Assembly: GCA_963965975.1 (NCBI GenBank)
Contig: OZ014411.1
Coordinates: 12,540,501 to 12,604,500 of the forward strand
DNA from: Xestospongia bergquistia
Lineage: Eukaryota > Porifera > Demospongiae > Haplosclerida > Petrosiidae
Direction of reading: 5' to 3'
DNA: 64,000 nt
The position numbers and the translations under genes are program-made. Below are positions 11,701-22,809 of this stretch, piece by piece (the stretch's first letter is position 1; every line of letters begins with the position of its first letter). Below the pieces are notes generated by a model that was not told the DNA's origin, did not search any database, and worked only from the letters and a program-made list of their open reading frames with translations.

Positions 11701-12733
11701 TGCTACCTTCATCCTTTTGAGTTATACTAAACTGGCTGTCATAACTGGCTTTTTGTTGACTCCTGTGTCACTCACAAGTGCATATGACACTTCTTCAAAT
11801 AACAGTGGCCAAGTGATGTACTTGGATGGAAATATTAAGTATAATTATTCTCAAAATGTACCATATTTGGTTACAGCAATCATGATTGGTGTTCCATTTG
11901 TGATAGTAGTCCCCATTTTTTTATTCTGTTTCAGATCAAATGATCCTGAAAATAATGCTGGTTTCTTTAATCATTTAATTCATCAGTTTCAGAAAGAGTT
12001 TCGTGATGGTAAAGATGATTTTGACATAACTCTGGAAGACATCAATCGATTATGTTCATGTTGCAAAGAGAGAAAAAATGAAGATGGTACTTGTGGAAAT
12101 TGTTGGAGATATGAGTATTACTGCTGCACATCAACCACTCTCTGTAGTTACAAACAAAAAACATCAAGATACTGTAAAATTGGCATATACACTTCTTGGA
12201 GTCTGTATGATTTTCGGTGGATGGCAGGTGTCCTCTTTATGTTGCGAATTCTTATTATTTTACCCTACATGACAGCTTGGAATGCCAACATTCAGTACTG
12301 GCAACAGTTTAGCTTCTGTCTTTTGAGTGGAATAGCTATTATTGTTATCCGGCCCTATAAGAAGAACATATACAAATATGTTGATCCTAATATTGTGGAA
12401 GCCTTGTCACTTTTCCTTCTTGCTATAATAATAGCCTTTAGTATCTATCAGTACCACTGTACTTTTGATGGTGTCCCACTGTCTAAATGGGGATATGTAG
12501 TACAGACAATATTAGTTTGGGTTCCATTTGTTTGGATAGTACTTGCTTACATTGTATTACTTCTGAAACGATATCGTGAAAAGTTGAAAATGAATGGGCT
12601 GTGTAAGTGGTGTTGCAGTAAAGGAAACCCTGATGGAGAAACTGACCATGAACTTGATAGATGTGCAGAAGAAGAAAATAATGAAAATGATCTACTTTTA
12701 CTCAATAATCAGCAACAGGAGGAGACTATATGA
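8702..12733 (+). CDS. Beta-helix ectodomain / multi-pass membrane protein (copy A, 1343 aa, single exon)
   Basis: The frame is open from 8615, but the start is placed at the ATG at 8702: it opens a signal peptide (MYCIVQLYILTQLLFLWVCSA) and the preceding residues differ from copy B. Residues ~40-720 form a parallel beta-helix-like ectodomain with repeated NN..A..GGG rungs (around 208, 275, 306, 340, 375, 507, 537) and many N-glycosylation sites. A Cys-rich linker starts near Cys738 (CPPGLEL, then CxxC pairs). Hydrophobic helices lie near 851-875, 950-985, 999-1020, 1053-1077, 1173-1195, 1203-1220, 1231-1251 and 1266-1288, with a weaker one near 882-900; counting it makes nine spans and a cytoplasmic tail. 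A Cys cluster (CSCCKERKNEDGTCGNCW) sits at about 1118-1135. The tail ends with an acidic di-leucine-like ENDLLL. Likely a surface receptor or adhesion protein; no named family is claimed. Confidence 0.88.
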   Translation: MYCIVQLYILTQLLFLWVCSADSQSNTVVYVATNGTNDENCLTGGPSKPCKNLTLAIEYIHTTSSVTLYIKSGQYELLPSSGMTFNNGENITMEKDGEGVVEISCKGSGTGLTFIDSKSITIRGLVFNGCGAEHYSTSHDFNNETDGINFLTFNATLYFQGCTLITLDSITIKNSLGIAVQIYYTLGINYIINSDFIDNPGNQEIERGGGVYIEFPYCFPGNRLCTNTVPQVPMSYVTDSQYIITSCRFISNIAHSTTSSIRFVLPYKYYHISFGHGGGLSVFFKGHAKNNYILLQDCSFLDNTAVYGGGLYVEMQDHSNDNAVVLMGSNVFTSNKAKKSGGGAFLAYLFTEQFGNVTSGTLTLNDVFFENNKAIFGGGVSFLSTRRSHICENNFNEIIFTNCIWSNNIAWYGSALDISCFHPVSEGIIHEVIMKNCSFIENSVIYNHSPGKPLGSGAMYVDKVPITFKKSVEFINNYDGTALFAMGSKLEFSSNTNVLFLNNTGRNGGAIALYSSSYIKVHGKTSFEFIENTAVNLGGAIYTDYIGSHLQKTSLNCFIQYFDITKNPSNWSTLFQFTNNTANKKPNSIYATSINGCLLGRAYGILNKNLINEVFCWNNATDIWIYNSSVTYEACSDQILTDATFLNRTILQNITVVPGRQQQMGIVAIDEQGKDVTSNLVLHAYGSHGTSVDERYNYISTDDIILLKTSTLDNVTITFDTTSQNTLRTKIAVHFQDCPPGLELMEGKCNCRGDFNKHLLCDPFHLNASLLRGYWIGKSPYNNTTTVVAHCRNCEYGKEGGHFSLGDNLQLVQKQLCGNNRDGVLCSDCTNGYAPAINLYQMKCVKCTSIARGIVLFVLFDLILPFIFIFAIFFFDVPLTSGLLHGPILFGQMITSVITLDGDGVISFRNTPGLNNKAPDIIKAMYFFIYDVFNLNFGMIWQNSCLSKDIYYATIIAIHYVSAFLPMIFVIFVGIIYCQDKQDGCLRKCASKFKNAPNALATFILLSYTKLAVITGFLLTPVSLTSAYDTSSNNSGQVMYLDGNIKYNYSQNVPYLVTAIMIGVPFVIVVPIFLFCFRSNDPENNAGFFNHLIHQFQKEFRDGKDDFDITLEDINRLCSCCKERKNEDGTCGNCWRYEYYCCTSTTLCSYKQKTSRYCKIGIYTSWSLYDFRWMAGVLFMLRILIILPYMTAWNANIQYWQQFSFCLLSGIAIIVIRPYKKNIYKYVDPNIVEALSLFLLAIIIAFSIYQYHCTFDGVPLSKWGYVVQTILVWVPFVWIVLAYIVLLLKRYREKLKMNGLCKWCCSKGNPDGETDHELDRCAEEENNENDLLLLNNQQQEETI

Positions 12734-13276
12734 GTCTAACATCATGTTGTTACTTTTGATTCCACTTTGTTATAGTGTGTTAGACATGTTCGAACAAATA
12801 TACATTGAATACTAAATGATTGAGTAGTAATTATAATATAATTTATCATATTGTTAATAGTAGTTTTTGTCTCATTACTGTTTCAATTCTTCCTGTTTAA
12901 ATGTTTTAGACATACTCGATGCAAAATGGTTTATTACAGTTGTCACTGAAGACGTCGTAATATAAAGTGATTACGTCGTAACATGAGCGATATATATAAT
13001 AACGTTGTAATATTATTGTCATTTGTTGCTGATGTTTTTATTACATTTGGTGTGCTATATATATTTGTTATAAGTCTTATGTGCAATGTCATCGACGGTA
13101 TTGATTAAATTGAATCTGTCTTTATAAGTAGTAGAAGTCATCAGTGCGTCAAAGACATATTGTACTAATCGCTCCACCTACTTGCACACCCAGTAATACA
13201 GTTGTTGTGGTGATACCACATGTCTGAAGTTTAAATTAAAAGCTGAAAAAAAATTTCAGATATTTTTACCTTAAGC
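12734..13276. other. 3' flank of beta-helix gene A and duplication junction
   Basis: 12841-13237 matches 27870-28282. 13238-13276 is junction filler found in neither unit. No gene seen. Confidence 0.6.
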
Positions 13277-13635
13277 ACTTTAGTGCATTTCATTAGAATA
13301 GTTTTGTCTTTTGTAAAAATTCAGTATTGGGCTTGCTCGACATTGACGAAACTGTGGAAACGAAAGATTTCGTCTGAAATGATAAATGATTCTTTTAATT
13401 GAATAGGTATCCACAGATGTAATGAGATATTAAGCACATGAAGCATAATTAATTGTAGGTTCTGGAAAGTATGAAATACTCCAGTAATTTAGGCCAAATC
13501 AACATAAAAGATAAGCAAACGAAATTATAACTAAGATATAAAAAAAAATAAATTTAGAAAAATTAATTTGTAACTTTAAGATATAGTAACATACTTTAAA
13601 AAGTGACTTTTCATAAATTTATTATACTTCATTAG

Positions 13636-15875
13636 ATATCAATGAATGTAGCAATGCAGAAGACAATAACTGTCATGAAAATGCTATCTGTACAAACACT
13701 AATGGTAGCTTTATCTGTCAATGTCAAGATGGATATACAGGAAATGGAAGAATATGTAGTTGTAAGTGATATACATATATATTGCATGGTACAATTCTAC
13801 ATGTAATTAGTACTTTTTTACTATTCTTAATTCACAAATTCAGTTATTTTGTGACTTAAAATACGTTTTTGTTATAGATATAGATAAGTGCGTAACTGAA
13901 GATATTCAATGTTATTCTGATACTGTTTGTGTCAGTAAAAACTCAAATTATAGTTGTGAGGGTAAGGCATTTTGTGGTAATACATAAATGGCTATGCAAT
14001 AATAATACAGGTCCAACCCTTTATTTACCTTTTTTGGAGTTTGGTTCATCTAATAGTTATAGAGTGGATGATAGGTTTCAGTCTATCTTACTCCCATCAC
14101 CACTGCAATTTGGAAACATGACCTATACAACAATATATGTAAGCATTATGTAGACATTATATTATCTTAATAATTTCTAGGTTAATAAAAATGGGCTAAT
14201 CAGTTTTGAACAAAACTATACCTATTATATGCCGCAAACATTCCCAATATCTGCTAAAGTAATTGCTCCATATTGGAACATGAACACTGGAGGTGAACTT
14301 AACTACACTATTATCAATGCTGGTACCAGTGAACTGAGTGAAACTATTAGCCTAGTCAATAACTACTTAGCTTTTAACTTCAGTATCAGCTTTAATGCTG
14401 ACTGGATACTAGTGGCTCAATGGATGGATACAAACACTAACATTAAAGTATGTGTCATTGATACATTATAATTAATGATCACTGCTTTATGGCTAAACAG
14501 ACTAATAGCAGTTCCTTTCAAGCTGTATTGGCATCTCAAGGAAAGAAAACATATGCAATCTTCACATACAAATATGGTCTACTCGATTGGAACAGAACCA
14601 ATGTTATTATAGGGTTTAGTGCTAGTAACACTCTTTTTGCAAACTTTCCATTGTCAAGACAGCTTCAACCAAGTATTGACTGTTTCAGTTCACAAACTTC
14701 AAATTGGAGCAATATTGCTTATGAAATAGGTAGTTGTATGTATGAATTTTTAGTTGATTTCCTCTCTATACAGGATGTCGCTACATCACTAGTGATTGTG
14801 GACCTGGGGAAGAGCTAAATTCTGAATGTACTCATTGCGTCCTAGCTAATATCTGTTTAAGAGATCGTCCTTGTAGGAATGGTGGAAAATGTATTAAAAG
14901 ATATGCACCTGATAAGTACACTTGTGATTGTAGTAACACTGGATATACTGGGAAAACATGTGATTTTCTAAGTCATGGAGTGTTTCCTACTATGACAAAT
15001 TACAACACAATATTGCAACAACGTCAACCATCACTATATGAACAGTACTGCTGTAACATCTATAATATTGGAAAAACATTCTCAATAATACAGAATGAAA
15101 GAAAGCAAATTATCATTTGTTCATCAAAACTTCCTCTTGCTTGTCAAAGTAAGTGTACAGTTTTGTGCATTTTTAAACCAAATTTTTCAATAGAATACAG
15201 AAATTATAATTGTAAGACTTGGTATGAGGCAGGTTATAATACCAGTGGTATATATCTTATCAATTCTGATGGAGGGACTCCATTTGAGGTACTTATTTAG
15301 ATAGATGCATTGATAAATAGATGGACAGATGGATGGATGGGTGGATGGATGGACGACAAGGTTAATTTGTAAACATTGGTTATATATAGGCCTATTGTGA
15401 CATGGAGACTGATGGTGGTGGTTGGACTGTCATTCAACAAAGAATGAATGGCTCTGTTGACTTCTACCGCAACTGGACTGATTACAAGGAAGGTTTTGGT
15501 AGCCTTACTGGAGAATTTTGGTTAGGATTGAATAAAATATATCGACTTACTCACAATAGAACAAACAGTTTACAAGTCAATCTAGAAGACTTTCAAAACA
15601 ACAAAACCTACGCTCTGTACTCTGGCTTCAATATTGGAGACAGTTCTACAAAGTATACACTTACTTTAGGTAAATATAATGGGACAGCTGGTGATAGCTT
15701 AATGATTCATAATGGATGTAAATTTACCACTAAAGATAGTGACAATGATAGAGCTGGATCTGGCAATTGTGCAATAACATTCAGAGGAGGATGGTGGTAT
15801 AATGCATGTTATGACTCAAATCTAAATGGACTATATATAGAAAGGGTTAGTAAAAATCATAAAGGAATTATTTAA
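13636..15875 (+). pseudogene. Truncated copy B of the EGF-NIDO-EGF-fibrinogen gene
   Basis: Exons correspond one to one to copy A with a fixed offset of 11917: 13636-13761, 13878-13961, 14011-14138, 14181-14447, 14501-14729, 14774-15148, 15194-15288, 15390-15875. Splice sites and frames are intact and substitutions are few. Two defects: the duplication starts inside intron 1, so no signal peptide or first EGF exon lies upstream (the beta-helix gene is there instead); and a 63-bp deletion after the codons for GII removes the last 21 residues of the fibrinogen domain and makes an immediate TAA. The DSDND and WWYNACYDSNLNG motifs remain. It is probably non-functional, unless a new 5' exon is used or trans-splicing/readthrough from copy A supplies the 5' end. 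Confidence 0.8.
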
Positions 15876-17727
15876 GTCGATGTTAACTCACCTTGTACCT
15901 GTGTGATACATGAATTTATTATAATTTTATCTTGTTATAATTATTATTGCTAAAATCAGATGTCTACTAAGTAGTCTAGTGGTAGCACTAACTATATATG
16001 TAGGGATGATTCTCTTTCTTTCTTTAAATTTCTTTAATTTCATGCTATGATAACTATAGAAGTAGAGGGCATTTAAAGATTATATCAACTCAGATAGGTA
16101 TGCTTTATATAAGGTATCCGCTTTTAAAATCTTACTTTGAGCACTTTTAACAATGAACTACTGTAAACACTTATTTCTTGTTAGTTTACACAGAACTTGA
16201 AGCAGCCTCTTTCACAGCCCGGAGAAGGTCATCCAAATTGTAAACCCCTTTTTAAAATTTTGATGGAAGCTTGTAGGGCTGGGCTACAGGGCCATGCAGT
16301 ATCTCCTTGTCACTGACCTTTGTTCCTGTTTCTTAAGGAGATCAAATTTGTGTTGTCTTCTAACAAACAAGAAATAATCATGTTTACAGTACATTGCCAG
16401 TTCAATTAGCTATTTCTACTAGGTTTATTACTAGCATGATGTCATAAATTGTATGCATATATACATTATTAGGTATTATAAATTATAGCAATGCTCTGTT
16501 GTATAGTATATTCTGAGTACACTCATCTGACCTATAATTCTAAAAAAGGGAGATATTAATTGCGAACATACTTTAGCTTTATAAATAAAATAAAAACTAA
16601 ACAAATAAATAGAAACTTCTATAGAAATTCATTAATGTGGGGATGACATATCAGACTAGCTTAAAATAGGAATGGAAGTATGGACATTCCTACTTAGTAG
16701 CCATACAAAAAAAACTAAGCACAAATTAATGTTATGTTTTTTATATCAGCTTTTATCAGTTCTTTTGTTACTGTTTGCCTAAATATTCTGCTACAACTAT
16801 TGCAACAAACAAAATTTGTCCTTGATATTGTGACTACTGTGTAATATTTCCATACTGTCGTTTTTACTTCAATCTTATTGAGATGTTAACTAAATTTCTA
16901 CATTTAATTATTTTTTTAGTAATTTTATTTATGTATAATTTTAATTGTTCTGAGAAACTAAGTGACCCCAATACCACTAGTGGTATTGGGGTCACTTGTT
17001 ATAATATAAGCAAATCAGACAGTTGCTACTTTGATAAACATACAAGATATGAATACAGTTTTTGCACAAGAACTGAAATCTTTATCTACAAACAACAAAG
17101 ATCATGATGGTGCTTTAATCTTGCTACACTTCCTGGAATTGGAATGATTTAAATTGTTTGCTGGAGTCCTCACAGCAAACAATTTAAACTTTTTTCTTTG
17201 ACTTTTTATTGATTCAATATACACGTTAACATACGTGGAATATTAACATACAGTATACGCTGCAGTTCATAATTTCTTTAGTCACTATATGGTTGTTGCA
17301 ATATTACATCTGTACAAAAGAAAGCTATAGAAAAAGTGGAGGGTAATAATGATTGTGTATACAATACAAACATTATTGATCATAATATCATTGAAGCATC
17401 ATCTTTTTTCTTCTTGGATTAATGACTTACTCATAGCCTTCAGTATATGTATCAGTACTTTCTATGCTAACATTGATATCTGCTGTCTACTGTCTATGTA
17501 TAATGCAAAAAAATACTTTGGAATCCACTAATTTGTATTATAGGTGCTTGTAGTGGACTATTTCTTGAATAGTATGAGGACATTTTAAATGATGTTTGCA
17601 CCTAGAGGAGTATTATAGGAGTTCAAAAAGAACAAAGTTGAAATACAAATGGGACCAACATAGTCCAAAGAGAGCATTATCAAAGTACAAATGGGATTAA
17701 TTTACCCCATATACTGTGTATATCAAA
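15876..17727. other. Spacer, duplicate of 4022-5869
   Basis: No supported gene. Contains a perfect 38-bp palindrome at 16960-16997 and a hairpin (17148-17163 with 17173-17188) created by an 18-bp insertion absent from unit A. Confidence 0.6.
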
Positions 17728-17985
17728 CAAGGTCAGTATGCTAGTAATAATCATATTACTATAGAGAAATGTAGTTTTAATAATAACAGAGCTGTGTACA
17801 GTGGTGGCCTTTATCTAGATATCTAAGATAGCAGCTATAATAACTGTGTTGTAGTAACAGATCTTCAGTACCAATACAACTAAGCAGTCAGGAGGAAGTA
17901 TTTCTTGTTACCAAATTATGGATATGTTCAGGCAACACTTTCTGTTGTAGAATGCTAGTTTCATTGACAATCATGAACTAAATGG
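17728..17985 (+). pseudogene. Relic of a beta-helix membrane-protein gene (unit B copy)
   Basis: Counterpart of 5870-6121 with the same stops; the GGLYLDI rung is readable. It was inherited through the segmental duplication and is already dead in both copies. Confidence 0.72.
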
Positions 17986-18400
17986 AGCTATGGTGCTAGT
18001 ATTTTTAGTTCGCGCTCATGCAATGTATTGACAAGGATAACTGCCAAAAGTTAGTAAAACTGTCATAACTTTCCAAAGAAGTATTTTGGCAAAAAGTATC
18101 ACTTTAAAAAATTAGAAAATGTCATAAGCTGTATGCAGAAGGTTTTTATTGAATTTTCGAGTCTTCACTGAAAGCTGTGCTTTTTTGAAAGGTTTTTCAG
18201 ACTTTTAAAGCTTTTTGTTCGTTTGACGTTCCTTTTGGCAGTATTTTTAAGAAGTACAGAAGTTTTGCTACCCTCTACTATAGTTTGGTGGCTACCAGTG
18301 CTATGTTTGCCGAGTTAAAGCAGTTCAAAGCCATTTGCCCGGGTAACAGACACACAGTGACAGACTCCTCGCTATGCGCCCACGCACAGCGAGGTTAACC
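17986..18400 (-). repeat. Interspersed repeat R1 (unit B copy)
   Basis: Same element and orientation as 6122-6536, including the terminal hairpin (about 18366-18394). Confidence 0.75.
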
Positions 18401-20129
18401 ATTATAAACATATGCTCAATTGTGTATTGGAATGCACATACTGAGAAAACACTGCATGATATCTAAGCTGTCTAAACACATCAGACTCTACTTGGCGACA
18501 CAGATTAATAAAACAAATGAGAAACTCCTTTTAAAGAATTTTTTATGTACTTGCAAATGTAATGTTGTCAATTAAATAAAAGCAGATTATCAGACACATT
18601 ATAACAACACTTTGACAACAATAAATATTATATCCTTACACATCATTCAGACTAAAAGATTCTTTAGTGGCTAAGTATGTAGTATGATGCTACATAATTT
18701 GTCTCCTTTTAAACAATCCTTTTATTAGGCATTACTTTAGATAGAAATAATATGTGACATTGATGTTCTGATCTGTAATATTAATCTAGTGTTTTTACTA
18801 ATAGGTTTCATTAGACAATCTATGTAGTCCCTACTCATAAGCACTACACTATACCATCATATACTACCAAGTGTGTTGATAACTGGATGATGAAATTATT
18901 GGTTACAGGTAATATTTCACGTGAATTTTTGACTAGCATGTACATCTGAAGATGAACAGGAAATATTAATAGACTAAATCAAATAAATTCATTTGTTGAT
19001 GTGTCAGGTGACATTCACTTGTTTAGCATTGGTTCTTATTTTTAAGTGATCTTGCAATCCAAGCAGAAGGTCTAAACATAATATAATTAATGATACTCAT
19101 ATAATTAATTAATACAAGTAGGCGGTGAAGACAAGGATTAATTAGAGGGCTTCACAGAATAGGCAAGCTCACCACCACAAAAAGGTATGTAGTACGTTAT
19201 TCTATTGAAGTAAGTTTGACAATTTGATAAAATTCATGTTAATTTTTGGATGGTCAACAGAATCAGTAAAATAATAACGACATGACTATCTATATATATG
19301 CTTTAAACTGTTTTTATGAACCTCAGTGTTAATACAGAAGGTGGAATGTGATGAGGTAATTGTACAGCAAACAAAGTCGTATACAGAATCTGCTTCAAAA
19401 TAAATCATATTATTGTTTCATAGGTAATGATAGCTTCTAAACCATTGTGTTCTATTGAACAAATACATTATGCAAATTTAAGTAAATATTAACTGTTATA
19501 TATATGTTTCAGGTATATATATATATATATGGTCTATAGTTTAGAATAACAATATGGCCTTGCCAACTTTTAAATATCAATGAACTACTTGTGGTTGTAA
19601 TAGACAGAAAGTTAATTAGCTGAGTGAAATTTTAAACTGTTTGACAGCACCTTTTTATTTTTTATGAATTGAGCAACTCATGAGATATTGTAATGTAATT
19701 CATTACTTTTAGTACTAAGTGTGACATAGTTTCGCAATATATTAACTCTACATTACAAGCATGTTATCATTATAGAAGATAATAATGATGTTATTACCTT
19801 ACACAATCATTGAATTCTATTTGAATTCATGTGACTGTCATAAGAATAAAATAACAATAGCTTGTAATGTTGCAAGACATGACTATTATAGTATAATGGT
19901 AGACTAATGCATTGGCTCTTTTGAAATACACAAGTACTGTTTCTTATACTATTAAGTACTAAAGCTAGCCACAGAAATATTTTTTATGACTGATAAATTT
20001 TACATAACTATATTGTTATATTGTTCTATAAAGTGACAATGTTGTAAATAAATATGAAACTATAAATGCAACACTAAAATATATAGGGATGGCACAGCTA
20101 TACTTAAATGAATATTGGCTCAAACTATT
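18401..20129. other. First unit-B copy of the beta-helix gene upstream region
   Basis: Follows 6537-8424 of unit A closely up to GCTAGCCACAGAAATATTTTTTATGACTG at about 19993, then departs. No coding gene follows in this orientation: the sequence runs into an inverted pseudogene. No gene seen. Confidence 0.6.
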
Positions 20130-21710
20130 GAGGTAATATTCTCTCCCCAAATAATCCACAATCCAGATTTAATGTCACTGCTCAAGTACATCACTTGGCC
20201 ACTGTCATATATGAAGAAATGTCATATGCACTTATTAAATGAGTCAGGAGTTAACAATAAAATTGTTATGACAGCCAGTTTAGTATAGTTCAAGAGAATG
20301 AAGGTAGTAAAGGCATTAAGAGTATATTTTAATTTTGAAGGACAGTTTTGAATGCATCCATCTCATCTTTTTTGACAGTAAATGATACCTATATCATAGG
20401 TAAGAATGTAGAAACGAATCTATAGCATTTATAGTACCATATAGTAAAAGTCTTTTGACATGCAAAAATTCTGAAATATAATTCCAAAATTCAAATTGTA
20501 TATGTCATAAATGAAGAAATACAATTGCTTTAATGATATCTGAAGCCTTATTCTTAGTGATACTAAGAATATTTTTGAAAAGGATGATATCATTACCATG
20601 GCCATCCAAGGTTATAATACTTGTTATGATTTGTTCAAACAATATGGGACCATGTATAACAAACCAATACACAAGGTAGTATTGATGTAGCATACATTGA
20701 GATGGAATTTGTACTGTTTTTGATATGTTGGACTACCCACAATGTTATAGTATTGTATGAAACAATTCATTGAAGCTGAACACCCAGATATTCAACATAG
20801 ATTGTACAACCTAGATTTGTTACTTTGTTGCTGTCAAATTGAAAAGTTGCATTTTTGTGAATTTTAATAAAAGACCCACTATACAAACCTATTGCTCTTC
20901 CATTATGTCCAAGATTTTGAATAAACAAGGCTGTAGTTTTAACACCAAAGTGCATCTTATTTCCTGAAGCTACTACTATAAAAGAACTTGTAAAAATATA
21001 CTATGATATCATCAATGTTCATAGCGCTAGCTCCAAGTTGTTTTCCAAGAAAGTCTTTATATTTCACGGAGTTATCTTTTGATAATAGAGCTTTTCAAAT
21101 TAACTTGATACAAAAGGCCTTTCCGAACTCCATGAAATGGAGTGAGATCAAAAGCAGCAACCTATTTTGACTGTATTGTTAAAATAATCAGAATTGGCCA
21201 TAGTGTAGTAAATAGCACTACTATCACTATAATGGAAATCTGATGTGTGGTGATGTAAAACAATGCACCTCCATTTAGTTCATGGTTCTCAATAAAACTA
21301 GCATTCTCTAACAGGAAAGTATTGCCTGAAACATATCCATAATTTGGTAAAAAGAAATACTTCCTCCTGACTGCTGAGTTGTATTGGTACTGAAGATATT
21401 ACCATCTGTTACTACAACACAGTTATTATAATAGCTGCTATCTAAAAGATATCTAGATAAAGGCCACCACTGTACACAGCTCTGTTATTATTAAAACTAC
21501 ATTTCTCTATAATAATATGATTATTACTAGCATACTGACCTTGTTTAATATCTATACACAGGATTCATTATATATATATATGATAAATGGCATAGGTAAG
21601 GTTCTTATATGGACTTGATTCCATGCCACAGCCATCTTTATATGCACCATTAACAGCTATATAGATGATTGTGAACCGAGTGTCCACAGAACATACTACT
21701 ATTGTAGTAT
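20130..21710 (-). pseudogene. Inverted, internally deleted beta-helix membrane-protein pseudogene
   Basis: Minus-strand pieces in gene order: N-terminal part near 21600-21700 (VCSVDTRFTIIYIAVNG ... PYKNLTYAIYHIY), beta-helix rungs at 21230-21560, rungs at 20767-20990 (NLGHNGRAIGLYSGSFIKIH), then membrane segments at 20505-20693 (IHGPILFEQIITSIITLDG) and on to about 20130 (homologous to NSGQVMYL). It spans about 1.6 kb against 4 kb for the intact genes, so large parts are missing, and frames are broken by stops and shifts. It is clearly more diverged than the two intact copies from each other, so it is an older family member. Confidence 0.85.
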
Positions 21711-22809
21711 AATGGTAAGTACTATGCGGAATCAGTAAATTCTTTGTGTTGGCTTATACGGTATTGCAATTGGTATTCTTATTTTATAGTGTTGCAGTGT
21801 GCTCTCTTTCCCAGATCTACCAAAGTGGAAAATTAGGTCTGAAATGAGACTAACTGCAATGACAATCAGATTTTAGTTGAAATAAGAGCCATGTAAAAGT
21901 TAAATATAGCCTACTCAATATAATTAATTAATACAGGTAGGCGGTGAAGATAATAGAGGGCTAATCACGAGGCAAGCTTCCAACAAAAAGATACGTCCAT
22001 TATTCTATTGAAGTAAGTATGACAAATTGATAAAATTCATGTTAATTTGTGGATGATTCTGAACGGAATCAGTAAAATAATAACGACATGGCTATCTATA
22101 TGTTTTAAACGGTTTTTATGAACCTCAGTGTTAATACAGAGTGTTCAATGTGATGAGGTAATTGTACAGTAAACAAAGTCACATACAGAATCTGCTTCAA
22201 AATAAATCATATTGTTTCAAAGCTTCTAAACCATTGTGCTGTATTGAATAAATACATTATCCACATTTAAGTAAATATTAACTGTTGCATGTGTTCAAGG
22301 TATATGGTCTATAGTTTTGAATAACAATATGGCCCTGCCAACTTTTAAATATCAATGAACTAGTTGTGGTTGTAACCGACAGAAGTTACTTGGCTGAGTG
22401 AAATTTTAAACTATTTGACAGCACTTTTTTTACATTTTTTTTATGAAGTAAATAAGTAGTCCATATCATTCGTGACTCCCTTTCATATGATATTGCAATG
22501 TAATTCATTATTTGTAGTATTAGTGTGACTTAGTTTAGCGTATACATTAACTCTACATTACAAGCTTGTTATCATTTTAGAAAACAATAGTGATGTCATT
22601 CCCTTACACAATCAATGAATTCTATTTGAATTCATGTGACTGTCATAAGAATAAAATAACAATAGCTTGTAATGTTGCAAGACATGACTATTATAGTATA
22701 ATGGTATAGACTAATGCATTGTTGTGTGAAGTTAACTTTAACTTTTGCTCTTTTGAAATACACAGGTACCATTTCTTATACTGTTGAGTACTTAAAGCTA
22801 GCCACAGAA
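21711..22809. other. Upstream region of beta-helix gene B
   Basis: 21785-22713 is a more diverged third copy of the upstream region seen at 7420-8614 and 19090-19985. It ends at GCCACAGAA directly before the ATG at 22810. No gene in it. Confidence 0.6.

Larger units (their letters stand above)
1353..13237. repeat. Segmental duplication unit A
   Basis: Alignable in order and orientation with 13277-28282. The left match starts at ACTTTAGTGCATTTC (1353 and 13277) and the right match ends at CTGAAGTTTAAATT (13237 and 28282). About 39 bp of unmatched filler (13238-13276) joins the units. Contains the 3' eight exons of the EGF-NIDO-fibrinogen gene, a 4 kb spacer and the first beta-helix membrane gene. 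Confidence 0.9.

Noticed and set aside
16883..17107. Small secreted-protein-like ORF (MLTKFLHLIIFLVILF...)
   Set aside because: The start codon is ACG in the unit A copy and the frame contains the 38-bp palindrome; no other support.
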